Shown here one piece after another: positions 35,603-43,604 of a stretch of 64,000 bases of DNA. The notes beneath the pieces are model-generated. The model worked only from the letters and a program-made list of their open reading frames with translations, was not told the origin of the DNA and made no database searches. Origin of the DNA: Desulfotalea sp. Lineage in GTDB: Bacteria; Desulfobacterota; Desulfobulbia; Desulfobulbales; Desulfocapsaceae. The number at the start of each line of letters is the position of its first letter. Position 1 is the stretch's first letter. The position numbers and the translations under genes are program-made. The DNA lies in contig NVXR01000008.1 in the NCBI GenBank assembly GCA_002733995.1, forward strand, positions 62,001 to 126,000, in the 5' to 3' direction.

Positions 35603-37339
35603 ATGCTAGATGAACAACACGACAAAGCTAAATTTTTAAAACCTCATCTTCATTTTACCACCAGTCTCCTCAAAATTGGTGACGATTACACCACAGAAAA
35701 AATTGAGATAACAGAACTGGTTAAGGCAAATGACACCCTTGCAACGTTTAAAAATTTTGAAATCTATGAGAAAAAGGGTTATCAAAAAGCCCCCCTTGAA
35801 CCTTCTGAAAACACACGCTTTGCAGAAGATGGAGAGTCCATAATTGCAGCAATCGCCGGTTATCCCAAAGTCACAAAAAAGATGCTCAAAGGTTCCAAGG
35901 AAATGCTCACACTCATTTCCATAGAACCGTTAATTATAGTATCGCCTGACGATATGAAAGCGGTCATCTCTCTTCACCCACCCATAGAAGGCGTGCCTCC
36001 TCTTACGGAAACATCGTTAATGGAAGCAATTACAGAACATGGCATAACCTATGGGATTGCTGCAACAGCCCTTGCAAAAATCAATAAGATCATAAATGAA
36101 AAAGAAATCGAATTTAATAAAGTCGTCTTCGCAAAAGGTACACCTGTAAGCAAAAGTATTGATTCATACCTTCGTTTTGACATGGAAATCGGCCCCATTG
36201 CCGGAACTATACAAGAAAATGGAAGCATAGATTTTAGAGATAGAAGAATTATGGTTGGCGTCAACGAGGATCAATGTATAGCTACCAAAATCCCTGCTAT
36301 TCCAGGTGAAGCAGGAATTAATATTTTCGGCAAAGAAACACCTGCACGAACGCCGGTTGACGTTAAGGTTCGCCCCCTCAACGACGCTACATTCATAAAA
36401 GAAACAAATCAGGTTATCGCCACGAAGGCCGGTGTCCTTTCTATCGTCAATAAAAACGTTATCAAAGTTCTCTCTCACCAGTTAATATCAGGAGATATTG
36501 GCTATAAAACCGGCAATGTAGACTCGAAGAACTGTGTCACTATTGACGGTTCTGTGCAACCGGGATTTAAGGTCAACACCGTAGGCGACCTTAAAATCAG
36601 TGGTGGTATCATGTCGGCATCAATCACAAGTGACGCCAATCTTGTAATAAGTGGCGGTATTACTGGTAAAAATAGTGTCATTACGGCTACAGGCGATTGT
36701 GATATTAATTTCATCGAACAGGGTAAACTCACCTGTGGTGGCCTCTGCGTTATCCGCAAACAATCCTATTACGGAGAAGTGATTGCTGAGGGAGATATAC
36801 GCTGTAAACCACAATCTATACTCGTGGGCGGTTCTCTTTTTTCCGGGGGCAGCATGACACTTTTTGACGTGGGTGCAACAGATTCGATTCCTTCGCTCAT
36901 TGCAGCTGGGGTTATTGCATCAAGACTGGTGAGTTATAACAAATTGAGAAAGAGTATTGTTGCCCAAGAAGAAGAAATTGTAGACTGGCTTCAGCGTTAT
37001 ACAGGCAGTGGCACTTCTAGAAAAATAAGAAATATGGAGCGGGAACTCGCCGAGGCAAAACTACAACGGCTCCGGGTAAACCTCATTCCGGGTACAGGTA
37101 TCTACTCCCGGGTGGCGGGACCAGACGATGTACCCAAAAACGACCGCGCCGACTACAGCGCTGAAGATGGTATCGCTATCGATCAAATCACAATTGATGC
37201 CCATGGCACAATATTCAGGGATACAAAGATCCGAATTGGCAACAAGACCCTAAAGCTCGAAAAGACTGTAACCAATCGCCAATTCAAGCTACACCCCAAT
37301 GGCAAACGTATTATAGCAATTCCTCTAAAGAAAGGCTAG
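35603..37339 (+). CDS. FapA (DUF342) family protein
   Basis: A 578-residue soluble protein matching the DUF342/FapA plan. The N-terminal part is alpha/beta. The central repeat-rich region is a right-handed beta-helix, with DGSVQPGFKVNTVGDLKISG, SGGITGKNSVITATGDC and AEGDIRCKPQSILVGGSLF as successive turns. Near residues 445-500 a helical coiled coil follows (RKSIVAQEEEIVDWLQ, IRNMERELAEAKLQRLR). FapA was named from a flagellar assembly study in Vibrio, and relatives affect polar localisation of partner proteins. No flagellar gene is in this window, so its role here is open. AGGT lies before the ATG. Confidence 0.83.
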   Translation: MLDEQHDKAKFLKPHLHFTTSLLKIGDDYTTEKIEITELVKANDTLATFKNFEIYEKKGYQKAPLEPSENTRFAEDGESIIAAIAGYPKVTKKMLKGSKEMLTLISIEPLIIVSPDDMKAVISLHPPIEGVPPLTETSLMEAITEHGITYGIAATALAKINKIINEKEIEFNKVVFAKGTPVSKSIDSYLRFDMEIGPIAGTIQENGSIDFRDRRIMVGVNEDQCIATKIPAIPGEAGINIFGKETPARTPVDVKVRPLNDATFIKETNQVIATKAGVLSIVNKNVIKVLSHQLISGDIGYKTGNVDSKNCVTIDGSVQPGFKVNTVGDLKISGGIMSASITSDANLVISGGITGKNSVITATGDCDINFIEQGKLTCGGLCVIRKQSYYGEVIAEGDIRCKPQSILVGGSLFSGGSMTLFDVGATDSIPSLIAAGVIASRLVSYNKLRKSIVAQEEEIVDWLQRYTGSGTSRKIRNMERELAEAKLQRLRVNLIPGTGIYSRVAGPDDVPKNDRADYSAEDGIAIDQITIDAHGTIFRDTKIRIGNKTLKLEKTVTNRQFKLHPNGKRIIAIPLKKG

Positions 37340-37467
37340 CCAACGTAACCGCACCCCAGACCACTCTTGCCCCCGGAACATTCTATGAAAAGGTGTAATA
37401 ATTGCAGGGGGAGCATAGAGTTACTTGTCACATCTTCTCAAAGACAAAAGACTCACATGGTGCACCA

Positions 37468-37490
37468 GGTATCAGACGTTGTCTGATACC
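37468..37490. repeat. Perfect 10-bp hairpin after the FapA gene
   Basis: GGTATCAGAC pairs perfectly with GTCTGATACC around the three-base loop GTT. It lies 129 bases past the FapA-like stop with no T tract. The rest of the 37340-37671 gap has no convincing gene; a 62-codon frame at 37402-37590 has no ribosome site or family feature. Confidence 0.65.
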
Positions 37491-37671
37491 ACTTTGCCCA
37501 GTACTTTGGGACAATAAAGAAGAGCTATGTTTTTTCCAAAACGTTAAGCGGCCAGCGCCTATAACAGCTCAGCGCCACAACCCCTGTTAATTGTAGCTCT
37601 TGAGCAGAGGAATGCCAGTGTCGAAAACCACAATGGACGAAGCGCCACTGCGCCTCTATAACTACCTTTAA

Positions 37672-37911
37672 TTATCTCTTTATGCGCCTGTACATCGGTT
37701 TAATAAAATTAAGCCGATGGCCATGCTTTGCCTTAAGCCAATAGCCCCAAAAACCAAAGTAATGGAGCAAAGAGAGGACACATAGACATCTTCCGCCCGG
37801 CCCTCCCCTAAGATTTCCTATTGGTACAAATTTACCAAAAACTGAAATTTTAATGAGTCGGGACATCTCATACCCCGTAAGTTCAAAACGGGAATTAAGT
37901 GCTGATTTCAT
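37672..37911 (-). CDS. Candidate 79-residue basic small protein coupled to the HAD gene
   Basis: Its ATG overlaps the stop of the upstream HAD gene as ATGA (37908-37911), a classic translational coupling arrangement. The 79 residues are basic (ending MYRRIKR), with a Gly-rich turn GNLRGGPGGR and a short hydrophobic patch LCVLSLLHYFGFWGYWL. I recognise no family. The overlap and composition favour a real gene in the HAD/glycosyltransferase unit, but length alone does not exclude chance. Confidence 0.42.
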   Translation of the reverse strand: MKSALNSRFELTGYEMSRLIKISVFGKFVPIGNLRGGPGGRCLCVLSLLHYFGFWGYWLKAKHGHRLNFIKPMYRRIKR

Positions 37912-39962
37912 TCGTTAATCCTCTCTCTCAAGTGTCTAAAAAAGCAACGTATCCTCAGTAGAGGGCTTAAACGTAACTGCCATTGTGGACGATCCCATAA
38001 GGGTACAAATCCCTTATAAAACTCTGCTTTAGGCTTTTTTTGGCCATGAAAATCATCAAGATGGTGCTGGTTTCTGATCCTAAAGATCTCTTCTGTTTTT
38101 GGAAACGCCAATTTATTCACCAGCATGGCATTGATCCAGGGACGATAATCCGCTAAAGAATAGTTCAACATCGCCGCCGCCGCACCAAAGCGTTTTGCAG
38201 AATCATAAATGCCATCTTGCAGTGGCGCAAAGTAACTATCCTGAACAAGCTCAGCCTTACCAATAGTGTCATCGGTTTGCCGAAATACCAGCTCATAGCC
38301 ATCATCTTTAAGCTTATAGCCGTTGAGGGTCGGATAAGGCGCTCTACAGGCTTCCTCAAAGATATCCCGAGCATAAAAAAGCGTTGAACCCGCCAGATCG
38401 AATTTATCTCGATCGTACATAATACCTTCAACACTATTTTTGTCACTCGTGTTGAAGGGAATACCTCGTGTGGCTCCAAAGAGATAACCATGACACGTAG
38501 GCTTATCGTCTCTATGGGCTATCGCCTCAAACAGAAAACGCTGGATTGAACCCAGCCATCCTATATCAACAATTGCCACATCTTCATGCTCAAACAAGCC
38601 AACATCCTCGAAATATCTCAACATTGCCAGGTTTGAGTCCTTACATTGGGCCTTAACCTCGTGTTGGAACGCCACATCCTCCAGCATTGCCACAAATTTC
38701 ATTCGATTTTCGGGGTCGTAACCATCATGTATATGACTGAGACATGTTTCTTCTGTTAAACCAAATCTATCTAAACAGGCCTCAAATCGCGAAGAATCAA
38801 GACTAAAAATCCTGCATACGTCTCTAAAATCACGATTTCCAGATGGCAGAAAAGCAATATCCGCTTTTGTTTTCGTCAACCCATTGTAGGCGCAAGACGC
38901 CCCGGCAAGAGCCATTCTGCTCACATAGAGATACTCTACTTCAGGCAGACCACCCTGGGGATACAGTGCAGGCATTGCTTGTTCCCAGTATCTCTTAAAG
39001 GTCCAACCCTCACGGGAGAGAAAAAATACTTTTGTGAGCTTTTTTTCTATACAGAGCTCAGCAATCCTTTGCACAAACAGGCCTATCATTGGACCGATGA
39101 AATTATAGCCCTCAATATAGAGTGGTGACTGGTCAACGTTTTCTCCTTCATGGGGTGCCATCAACTGCTGCAGGACCCTCCCCCGCCAAAAAGGCTTACC
39201 ATCACTATAATTGTAATAACGTTGAATAAGAGACTTCCGCTGATCTTCTTTTGGATCATGAATTATTAGCGATTCGATCCCAACCTCGGCGGCACGCATA
39301 CCGTCAGAAAAACCATTGTCTCCAATATGAAGCCAGTCTTTATATGCAATATCATATTTTTCAGCCACCAGTGGATAGGCTTCTCCCGAGGCTTTTGCAA
39401 GAAAGGTGTCCGACGAAGAAATTACATCTTCCACAAGATCGAGGATGCCGGCATGGGCCACAAGCTTTTTTAAATGACTTGCGGGTAAATACATATCGGA
39501 GATAATGAAAATCCGTTTTCCGGCATCGGCAAGCTCTTTAAGCCAATTGACCAGCTCAACACGGGGCACAAGCATACTATTTTCCATGAAAAGCTCATAC
39601 TCGGTCACCCTATCAAGCAGTTTTGGACCGGTGGACTCTCCAAAGATTTCGCAGAGGAGCTCCAGCATATACTTTGGATAACAGGCCTCATGATCGGCAA
39701 AACTTTCACCCGTTTTGGACCTGTGGGTTCTTTCAATCCCGTCGCGTAAATCCTCTACTTTTTTCCAGCCCACTGGACAGTCGTACTCTTTTGACAGGGC
39801 AGAAACAAACCTGGCAACAGGTAATTTCACAAGATCCGGATCGTGGATACGGCGAATAAGAAGCGTATCAAAGAGGTCAAATGTAACAGTTGTTTTTGTT
39901 TCTGCAGCAACTCTTCCTCTTTCAATAAGACTTGTAAGAGAATAGTATGTTTGAAAATTCAT
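37908..39962 (-). CDS. HAD-superfamily hydrolase-like protein of polysaccharide loci (COG5610-like)
   Basis: A 684-residue protein. Residues about 24-250 form a HAD domain: motif I TFDLFDTLL with nucleophile Asp29 (the second acid of DxD is Phe), motif II IFIISDMYLP, the Lys region LAKASGEAYP, and motif IV HIGDNGFSDG. A second domain follows (FFLSREGWTFKRYWEQ, VAIVDIGWLGSIQRFLF), seen in large HAD proteins found in surface-polysaccharide clusters. The substrate is unknown. It is followed by an overlapping small ORF and preceded 40 bases upstream by a family 2 glycosyltransferase on the same strand, so glycan assembly is a reasonable inference. Confidence 0.8.
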   Translation of the reverse strand: MNFQTYYSLTSLIERGRVAAETKTTVTFDLFDTLLIRRIHDPDLVKLPVARFVSALSKEYDCPVGWKKVEDLRDGIERTHRSKTGESFADHEACYPKYMLELLCEIFGESTGPKLLDRVTEYELFMENSMLVPRVELVNWLKELADAGKRIFIISDMYLPASHLKKLVAHAGILDLVEDVISSSDTFLAKASGEAYPLVAEKYDIAYKDWLHIGDNGFSDGMRAAEVGIESLIIHDPKEDQRKSLIQRYYNYSDGKPFWRGRVLQQLMAPHEGENVDQSPLYIEGYNFIGPMIGLFVQRIAELCIEKKLTKVFFLSREGWTFKRYWEQAMPALYPQGGLPEVEYLYVSRMALAGASCAYNGLTKTKADIAFLPSGNRDFRDVCRIFSLDSSRFEACLDRFGLTEETCLSHIHDGYDPENRMKFVAMLEDVAFQHEVKAQCKDSNLAMLRYFEDVGLFEHEDVAIVDIGWLGSIQRFLFEAIAHRDDKPTCHGYLFGATRGIPFNTSDKNSVEGIMYDRDKFDLAGSTLFYARDIFEEACRAPYPTLNGYKLKDDGYELVFRQTDDTIGKAELVQDSYFAPLQDGIYDSAKRFGAAAAMLNYSLADYRPWINAMLVNKLAFPKTEEIFRIRNQHHLDDFHGQKKPKAEFYKGFVPLWDRPQWQLRLSPLLRIRCFFRHLRERINE

Positions 39963-40002
39963 AGTGTAGAATATTTCTGATATATAATTTATGGAAAGGA
40001 AA

Positions 40003-40929
40003 TTACTTAAGCTTCTTACCCAACCAGGTCTTGAGACTTGTAACGAAATTTTTGGCAGCAGGAACGACCCCTGTGCTCACAGTTGAATTGAGTTGTGTGC
40101 GTACTTCATGCAGTTCATTGCCAAGCTCTACCAATCGTTTTACTCCAGATTCGACATAGATCTGATACTCCGTCGGTACTTTTGCTGCTGTGTATTTCGA
40201 AATAAGGTCCTGATCTTGCTCGCGCCCAATAATTGCAGCTTCTCCCAAGGTATTGCCATCATGGATTCGATAGTAAAGCAACTTATCATTTTCCATATAA
40301 TGCACACCCTCTGGATAACTGAGCATCATCCTGAAAATGAAATCATAATCGTGCAGGTATCTCAGTGAACAGAATTTGCCTACAGTTGCGGCGGCCTTCG
40401 CTGTCATAAAAAGGTTTGAGGTGGTTACCATGAAATTGCCATGTAAAAAGGCGACATACATGTCCTGCACTTCTCTATAACGGGCTCTATTTTTCTGGTG
40501 CCAGCAATTCCAGCCAAAGGCTGGATCGAGAAATTCCTCACCCGTATCCGAAATGGGCATAACATCGGTAATAATACATTCGCTGTTATGTATTTTTTGG
40601 AACTCTAGAATTCTTGCAAATCTATCAGCAGTATACACATCATCTGAGTTAAGAATGGCAACAAATTGTCCTTTAACGAGGGACAGGCCCCTGTTAATGG
40701 TATTATAAGCGTCTTGATTTTCTTGATAATAATAGGATATTCGCGGATCATCATACCCCTCAACAATCTCACCAGTGCGATCGTTGGAGCCATCATTAAT
40801 TACAATCAGTTCAAAATCGTCTACGGTCTGTTCAAGAACACTATCGACGGCTGCTCCAATAAATTTTTCATGATTGTAAGCCGGTATTATCACCGATATA
40901 AGCGGTGAATGAGATTTTTCTGGTGACAT
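40003..40929 (-). CDS. Family 2 glycosyltransferase
   Basis: A 308-residue GT-A enzyme. Residues 10-110 hold the nucleotide-sugar fold: SVIIPAYNHEKFIGAAVDSV, ELIVINDGSNDRT, and NSDDVY as the metal-binding DxD-like site. Later, YLHDYDFIFRMMLSYPEG fits the acceptor ED(Y/W) region. It transfers a sugar to a glycan or lipid acceptor on the cytoplasmic face; the sugar is not predictable. The last 50 residues form a helical tail. ATG 40929 with GGGGG before it is preferred over TTG 40941. It opens a unit with the HAD gene. Confidence 0.88.
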   Translation of the reverse strand: MSPEKSHSPLISVIIPAYNHEKFIGAAVDSVLEQTVDDFELIVINDGSNDRTGEIVEGYDDPRISYYYQENQDAYNTINRGLSLVKGQFVAILNSDDVYTADRFARILEFQKIHNSECIITDVMPISDTGEEFLDPAFGWNCWHQKNRARYREVQDMYVAFLHGNFMVTTSNLFMTAKAAATVGKFCSLRYLHDYDFIFRMMLSYPEGVHYMENDKLLYYRIHDGNTLGEAAIIGREQDQDLISKYTAAKVPTEYQIYVESGVKRLVELGNELHEVRTQLNSTVSTGVVPAAKNFVTSLKTWLGKKLK

Positions 40930-41123
40930 CAATACCCCCAAACAGATAAAGCCAATATCTTTCTCCGGCTCAATCTCAATGTTAGTGTGGAATGTTTATC
41001 TTGGTGGATTGGTGATCTTATCGGTCACCATCGTTAAAGCATGTTTTACTACTGAAAACTCTTTCTCAAGTCAAGGTTTTGTTCAATGAACGATTACAAC
41101 TATTGTAACCATGCTGATGACAC

Positions 41124-41273
41124 TCATACATTGTTTTCCCCTTGCCTCGTTACTATCTTTGCTGCTTCAAATCCGTTTAATGCAGACTTCCTCGCATACG
41201 GATACGCAATACCCAAGCCAATGGTGGGAGTCATGTAGGCCACAAGCCACCAACAGTTGTACTCGGGCACCAT
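41124..41273 (-). CDS. Candidate 49-residue small membrane protein
   Basis: An ATG at 41273 follows the Crp/Fnr stop by ten bases, with GGGA between. The 49-residue product has one likely membrane helix: NCWWLVAYMTPTIGLGIAYP preceded by an acidic start and followed by ARKSALNGFEAAK. The hydrophobic and aromatic pattern and clean codon use look protein-like, and the tight spacing implies co-translation with the regulator gene. I do not recognise a family. Confidence 0.42.
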   Translation of the reverse strand: MVPEYNCWWLVAYMTPTIGLGIAYPYARKSALNGFEAAKIVTRQGENNV

Positions 41274-41283
41274 GCTGCTTCCC

Positions 41284-41949
41284 TTACTCTTTAACTCTAA
41301 GACCTTCGGCATCAAGGAGAGTAATTCGCTTCCCTTTTACCTCAATTAAACCCTCATCAGTCATTTTTGAAAATATCCTCGATAAGGTTTCAGGAATGGT
41401 TCCAAGAAGACTGGCAAGTTGACCTTTTGAGATATCGAGTACCACAATATCTTTATCCCCCTGCTCCTCACTAAGATACACAAGATAGCTGGCTAAGCGT
41501 GCTGGAACCTCTTTGAGTGAAAGATTTTCAATTTGGGTTGCAAATTTGCGTAAACGAAAAGAAAGTACGGCAAGCATATTTAACGCAAGGGAGGGGTGGG
41601 CCTCGACAAGTAGCACAAACTTATCCCGCGGGAAAAATAATGCTTTTGTTTTAGCCAAAGCCTCCGCCGTAGCAGGGAACGGCCTACCATTAAAAACAGG
41701 AACCTCACCAAAAGGCTCTCCGCCACCAAAGATATGGAGAATGTGTTCTTTTCCCGCAAAAGAAATTTTAGAAATTTTAACCTTCCCTTCACCCACTACA
41801 TAAAAGCCAATACCAACATCTCCTTCAAAAAAGATATTTTCCCCTTTCCCGTAGTTTTTTAACACAGCAATCTCTGCGAGGGCATCAATCTGCTCGGAAG
41901 GTAAACCGGCGAAGAGGATACTTGACTCAATTATTTCTTTTTTATTCAT
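41284..41949 (-). CDS. Crp/Fnr-family transcription regulator
   Basis: A 221-residue regulator. Residues about 10-120 form a cyclic-nucleotide-binding-like barrel (GKGENIFFEGDVGIGFYVV, GGEPFGEVPVFNGRPFPATA), then a long dimer helix, and a winged helix-turn-helix with DISKGQLASLLGTIPETLSRIF, typical of the HTH_Crp domain. No cysteines are present, so it is not an iron-sulfur FNR oxygen sensor; it is nearer the DNR/NnrR or Crp-like groups, some of which bind haem or NO. The signal is not decided. It is divergent from dinB across 419 bases. Confidence 0.9.
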   Translation of the reverse strand: MNKKEIIESSILFAGLPSEQIDALAEIAVLKNYGKGENIFFEGDVGIGFYVVGEGKVKISKISFAGKEHILHIFGGGEPFGEVPVFNGRPFPATAEALAKTKALFFPRDKFVLLVEAHPSLALNMLAVLSFRLRKFATQIENLSLKEVPARLASYLVYLSEEQGDKDIVVLDISKGQLASLLGTIPETLSRIFSKMTDEGLIEVKGKRITLLDAEGLRVKE

Positions 41950-42368
41950 ACGTTTCCAAGGTAACTGGGGTTCGTTTAGGTTTTAGTTTCTTATCCCTAT
42001 GCACCAGGATTAATAAACAGAAAACGGCAGAAAGTCTACAGCTTGAGCATAACGTCAAACTACTCATCCCGTTATCGGGCTCAGGCGCCATGTCCCATCG
42101 GTCCTTCCTTGCCAGTTTTAAATTTTTTTTAGCAATAGACCATAATACGCTATGTCAATTTAAAACGAAACCACTGTCAGTAGAAAGTCTTGCATACGAC
42201 TGCATATGTAACAATTTTTGTAGCTTATAACACCACTGAGAAATAATAACTTCCCCTAGCGTCTCTCTGCTGTGCCTTCTTCAGCGACAAGCCACAAAAC
42301 TGATCAATTGCCAAAAGCGACATCAAGGAGTACATATTGCAAAATTAACGACACAAATAAAGACAAAA
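41950..42368. other. Intergenic region between divergent crp-like and dinB genes
   Basis: 419 bases, AT-rich, no gene seen. I looked for a LexA-type dyad before dinB and found none that is convincing. The dinB start has no clear ribosome site. Confidence 0.4.
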
Positions 42369-43466
42369 ATGAACAAAAATAGAAAAATAATCCATATTGA
42401 TATGGATGCATTTTACGCCAGCGTAGAACAGAGAGACAATCCTGAGTACCGGGGGCGTCCCCTCGTTGTCGGTGGGCGTCCGGAGGGGCGGGGAGTCGTT
42501 GCGGCCTGCTCCTATGAAGCACGTAAATTTGGTATCCACTCCGCCATGCCCAGTTCTAAAGCGGCCAGGCTCTGCCCCCATCTCATCTTTACAAAGCCGC
42601 GTCTTGAGAGTTACAAAGAGGTGTCCATGCAAATCATGGCTATATTCAGACAGTACTCAGATATGATAGAACCACTGTCCCTCGATGAAGCCTTTCTGGA
42701 TGTGACAATTAATTTATTGAACCAACCATCGGCCACGATAGTCGCCAATCAAATAAGAAAAGACATCCACAAACAACTCGGCCTCACAAGTTCTGCCGGG
42801 GTTTCCTTTAACAAGTTTATCGCCAAAGTCGCCTCGGACGTAAACAAGCCAAACGGAATTACGGTGATACCTCCCGAGGCCGCAGTGGAGTTCATCGCCA
42901 AACTTCCCATAGGTCGTTTTTTCGGTGTCGGTAAGGTGACCGAAAAGAAAATGCTTAAACTCGGCATCCGCAAGGGTGCTGACCTGCTCAAGTACAACGA
43001 AGACACACTCACCTTTCATTTTGGTAAATCGGGAACCTTTCTTTACAACATAGTAAGGGGGAATGATGAGCGACCAGTTGAACCAAGACGAGGCCGGAAA
43101 TCCATCGGCAGTGAAACCACCCTTGCTTGCGACACCAACGACCCAACTGAAATTAACGCTATTCTTGCAACAATTGCAGACAAGGTAGGAGCCGCACTTG
43201 CAAAAAAAAAATGTGGTGGTAAAACCCTGACTCTGAAAATCAGATATCATGATTTTGTTACAATATCCCGGTCACACACAGCAAAGATTCCCTTTTACAG
43301 CTCAAGTGATATTCACAATATACTACCGCGCCTTCTTCTATCATGTAATACTGCTAACAAAGCAATCCGACTTTTAGGCTTGTCGGTATCTCGACTAGTG
43401 CAAGAAAATGCAGGGCCGATACAGCTACCACTACCTTTTATCCCAATGAACAAGCTGGACCGCTAA
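42369..43466 (+). CDS. dinB: DNA polymerase IV (Y family)
   Basis: A 365-residue translesion polymerase. Palm motifs are IHIDMDAFYASVEQRDNP (first catalytic Asp) and LSLDEAFLDVT (Asp-Glu pair). The finger segment is PLVVGGRPEGRGVVAACSYEAR. The thumb helix-hairpin-helix FFGVGKVTEKKMLKLGI and a little-finger domain (GRKSIGSETTL) follow. It is error-prone and bypasses damaged bases. The C-terminus ends QLPLPFIP, close to the beta-clamp binding pentamer (QLxLF). SOS control is usual, but no LexA box was recognised upstream. Confidence 0.95.
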   Translation: MNKNRKIIHIDMDAFYASVEQRDNPEYRGRPLVVGGRPEGRGVVAACSYEARKFGIHSAMPSSKAARLCPHLIFTKPRLESYKEVSMQIMAIFRQYSDMIEPLSLDEAFLDVTINLLNQPSATIVANQIRKDIHKQLGLTSSAGVSFNKFIAKVASDVNKPNGITVIPPEAAVEFIAKLPIGRFFGVGKVTEKKMLKLGIRKGADLLKYNEDTLTFHFGKSGTFLYNIVRGNDERPVEPRRGRKSIGSETTLACDTNDPTEINAILATIADKVGAALAKKKCGGKTLTLKIRYHDFVTISRSHTAKIPFYSSSDIHNILPRLLLSCNTANKAIRLLGLSVSRLVQENAGPIQLPLPFIPMNKLDR

Positions 43467-43604
43467 ATCCACTCCCCGCCCATAACGTGTTGTCTGTATG
43501 TAATTATATGAGCAAACACCGCTTGAATAAAGAGATCAATACGATTACTCTCTCTCCACAATTCTTGGCATTTTTCTCACTCACACTTCACCAAATAAAT
43601 ATTC

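Noticed and set aside
37402..37590. 62-codon frame after the FapA gene
   Set aside because: It spans the hairpin at 37468-37490 and has no ribosome site or recognisable composition.
42250..42368. LexA box before dinB
   Set aside because: No dyad of the CTGT-ACAG or related kind could be found with confidence.
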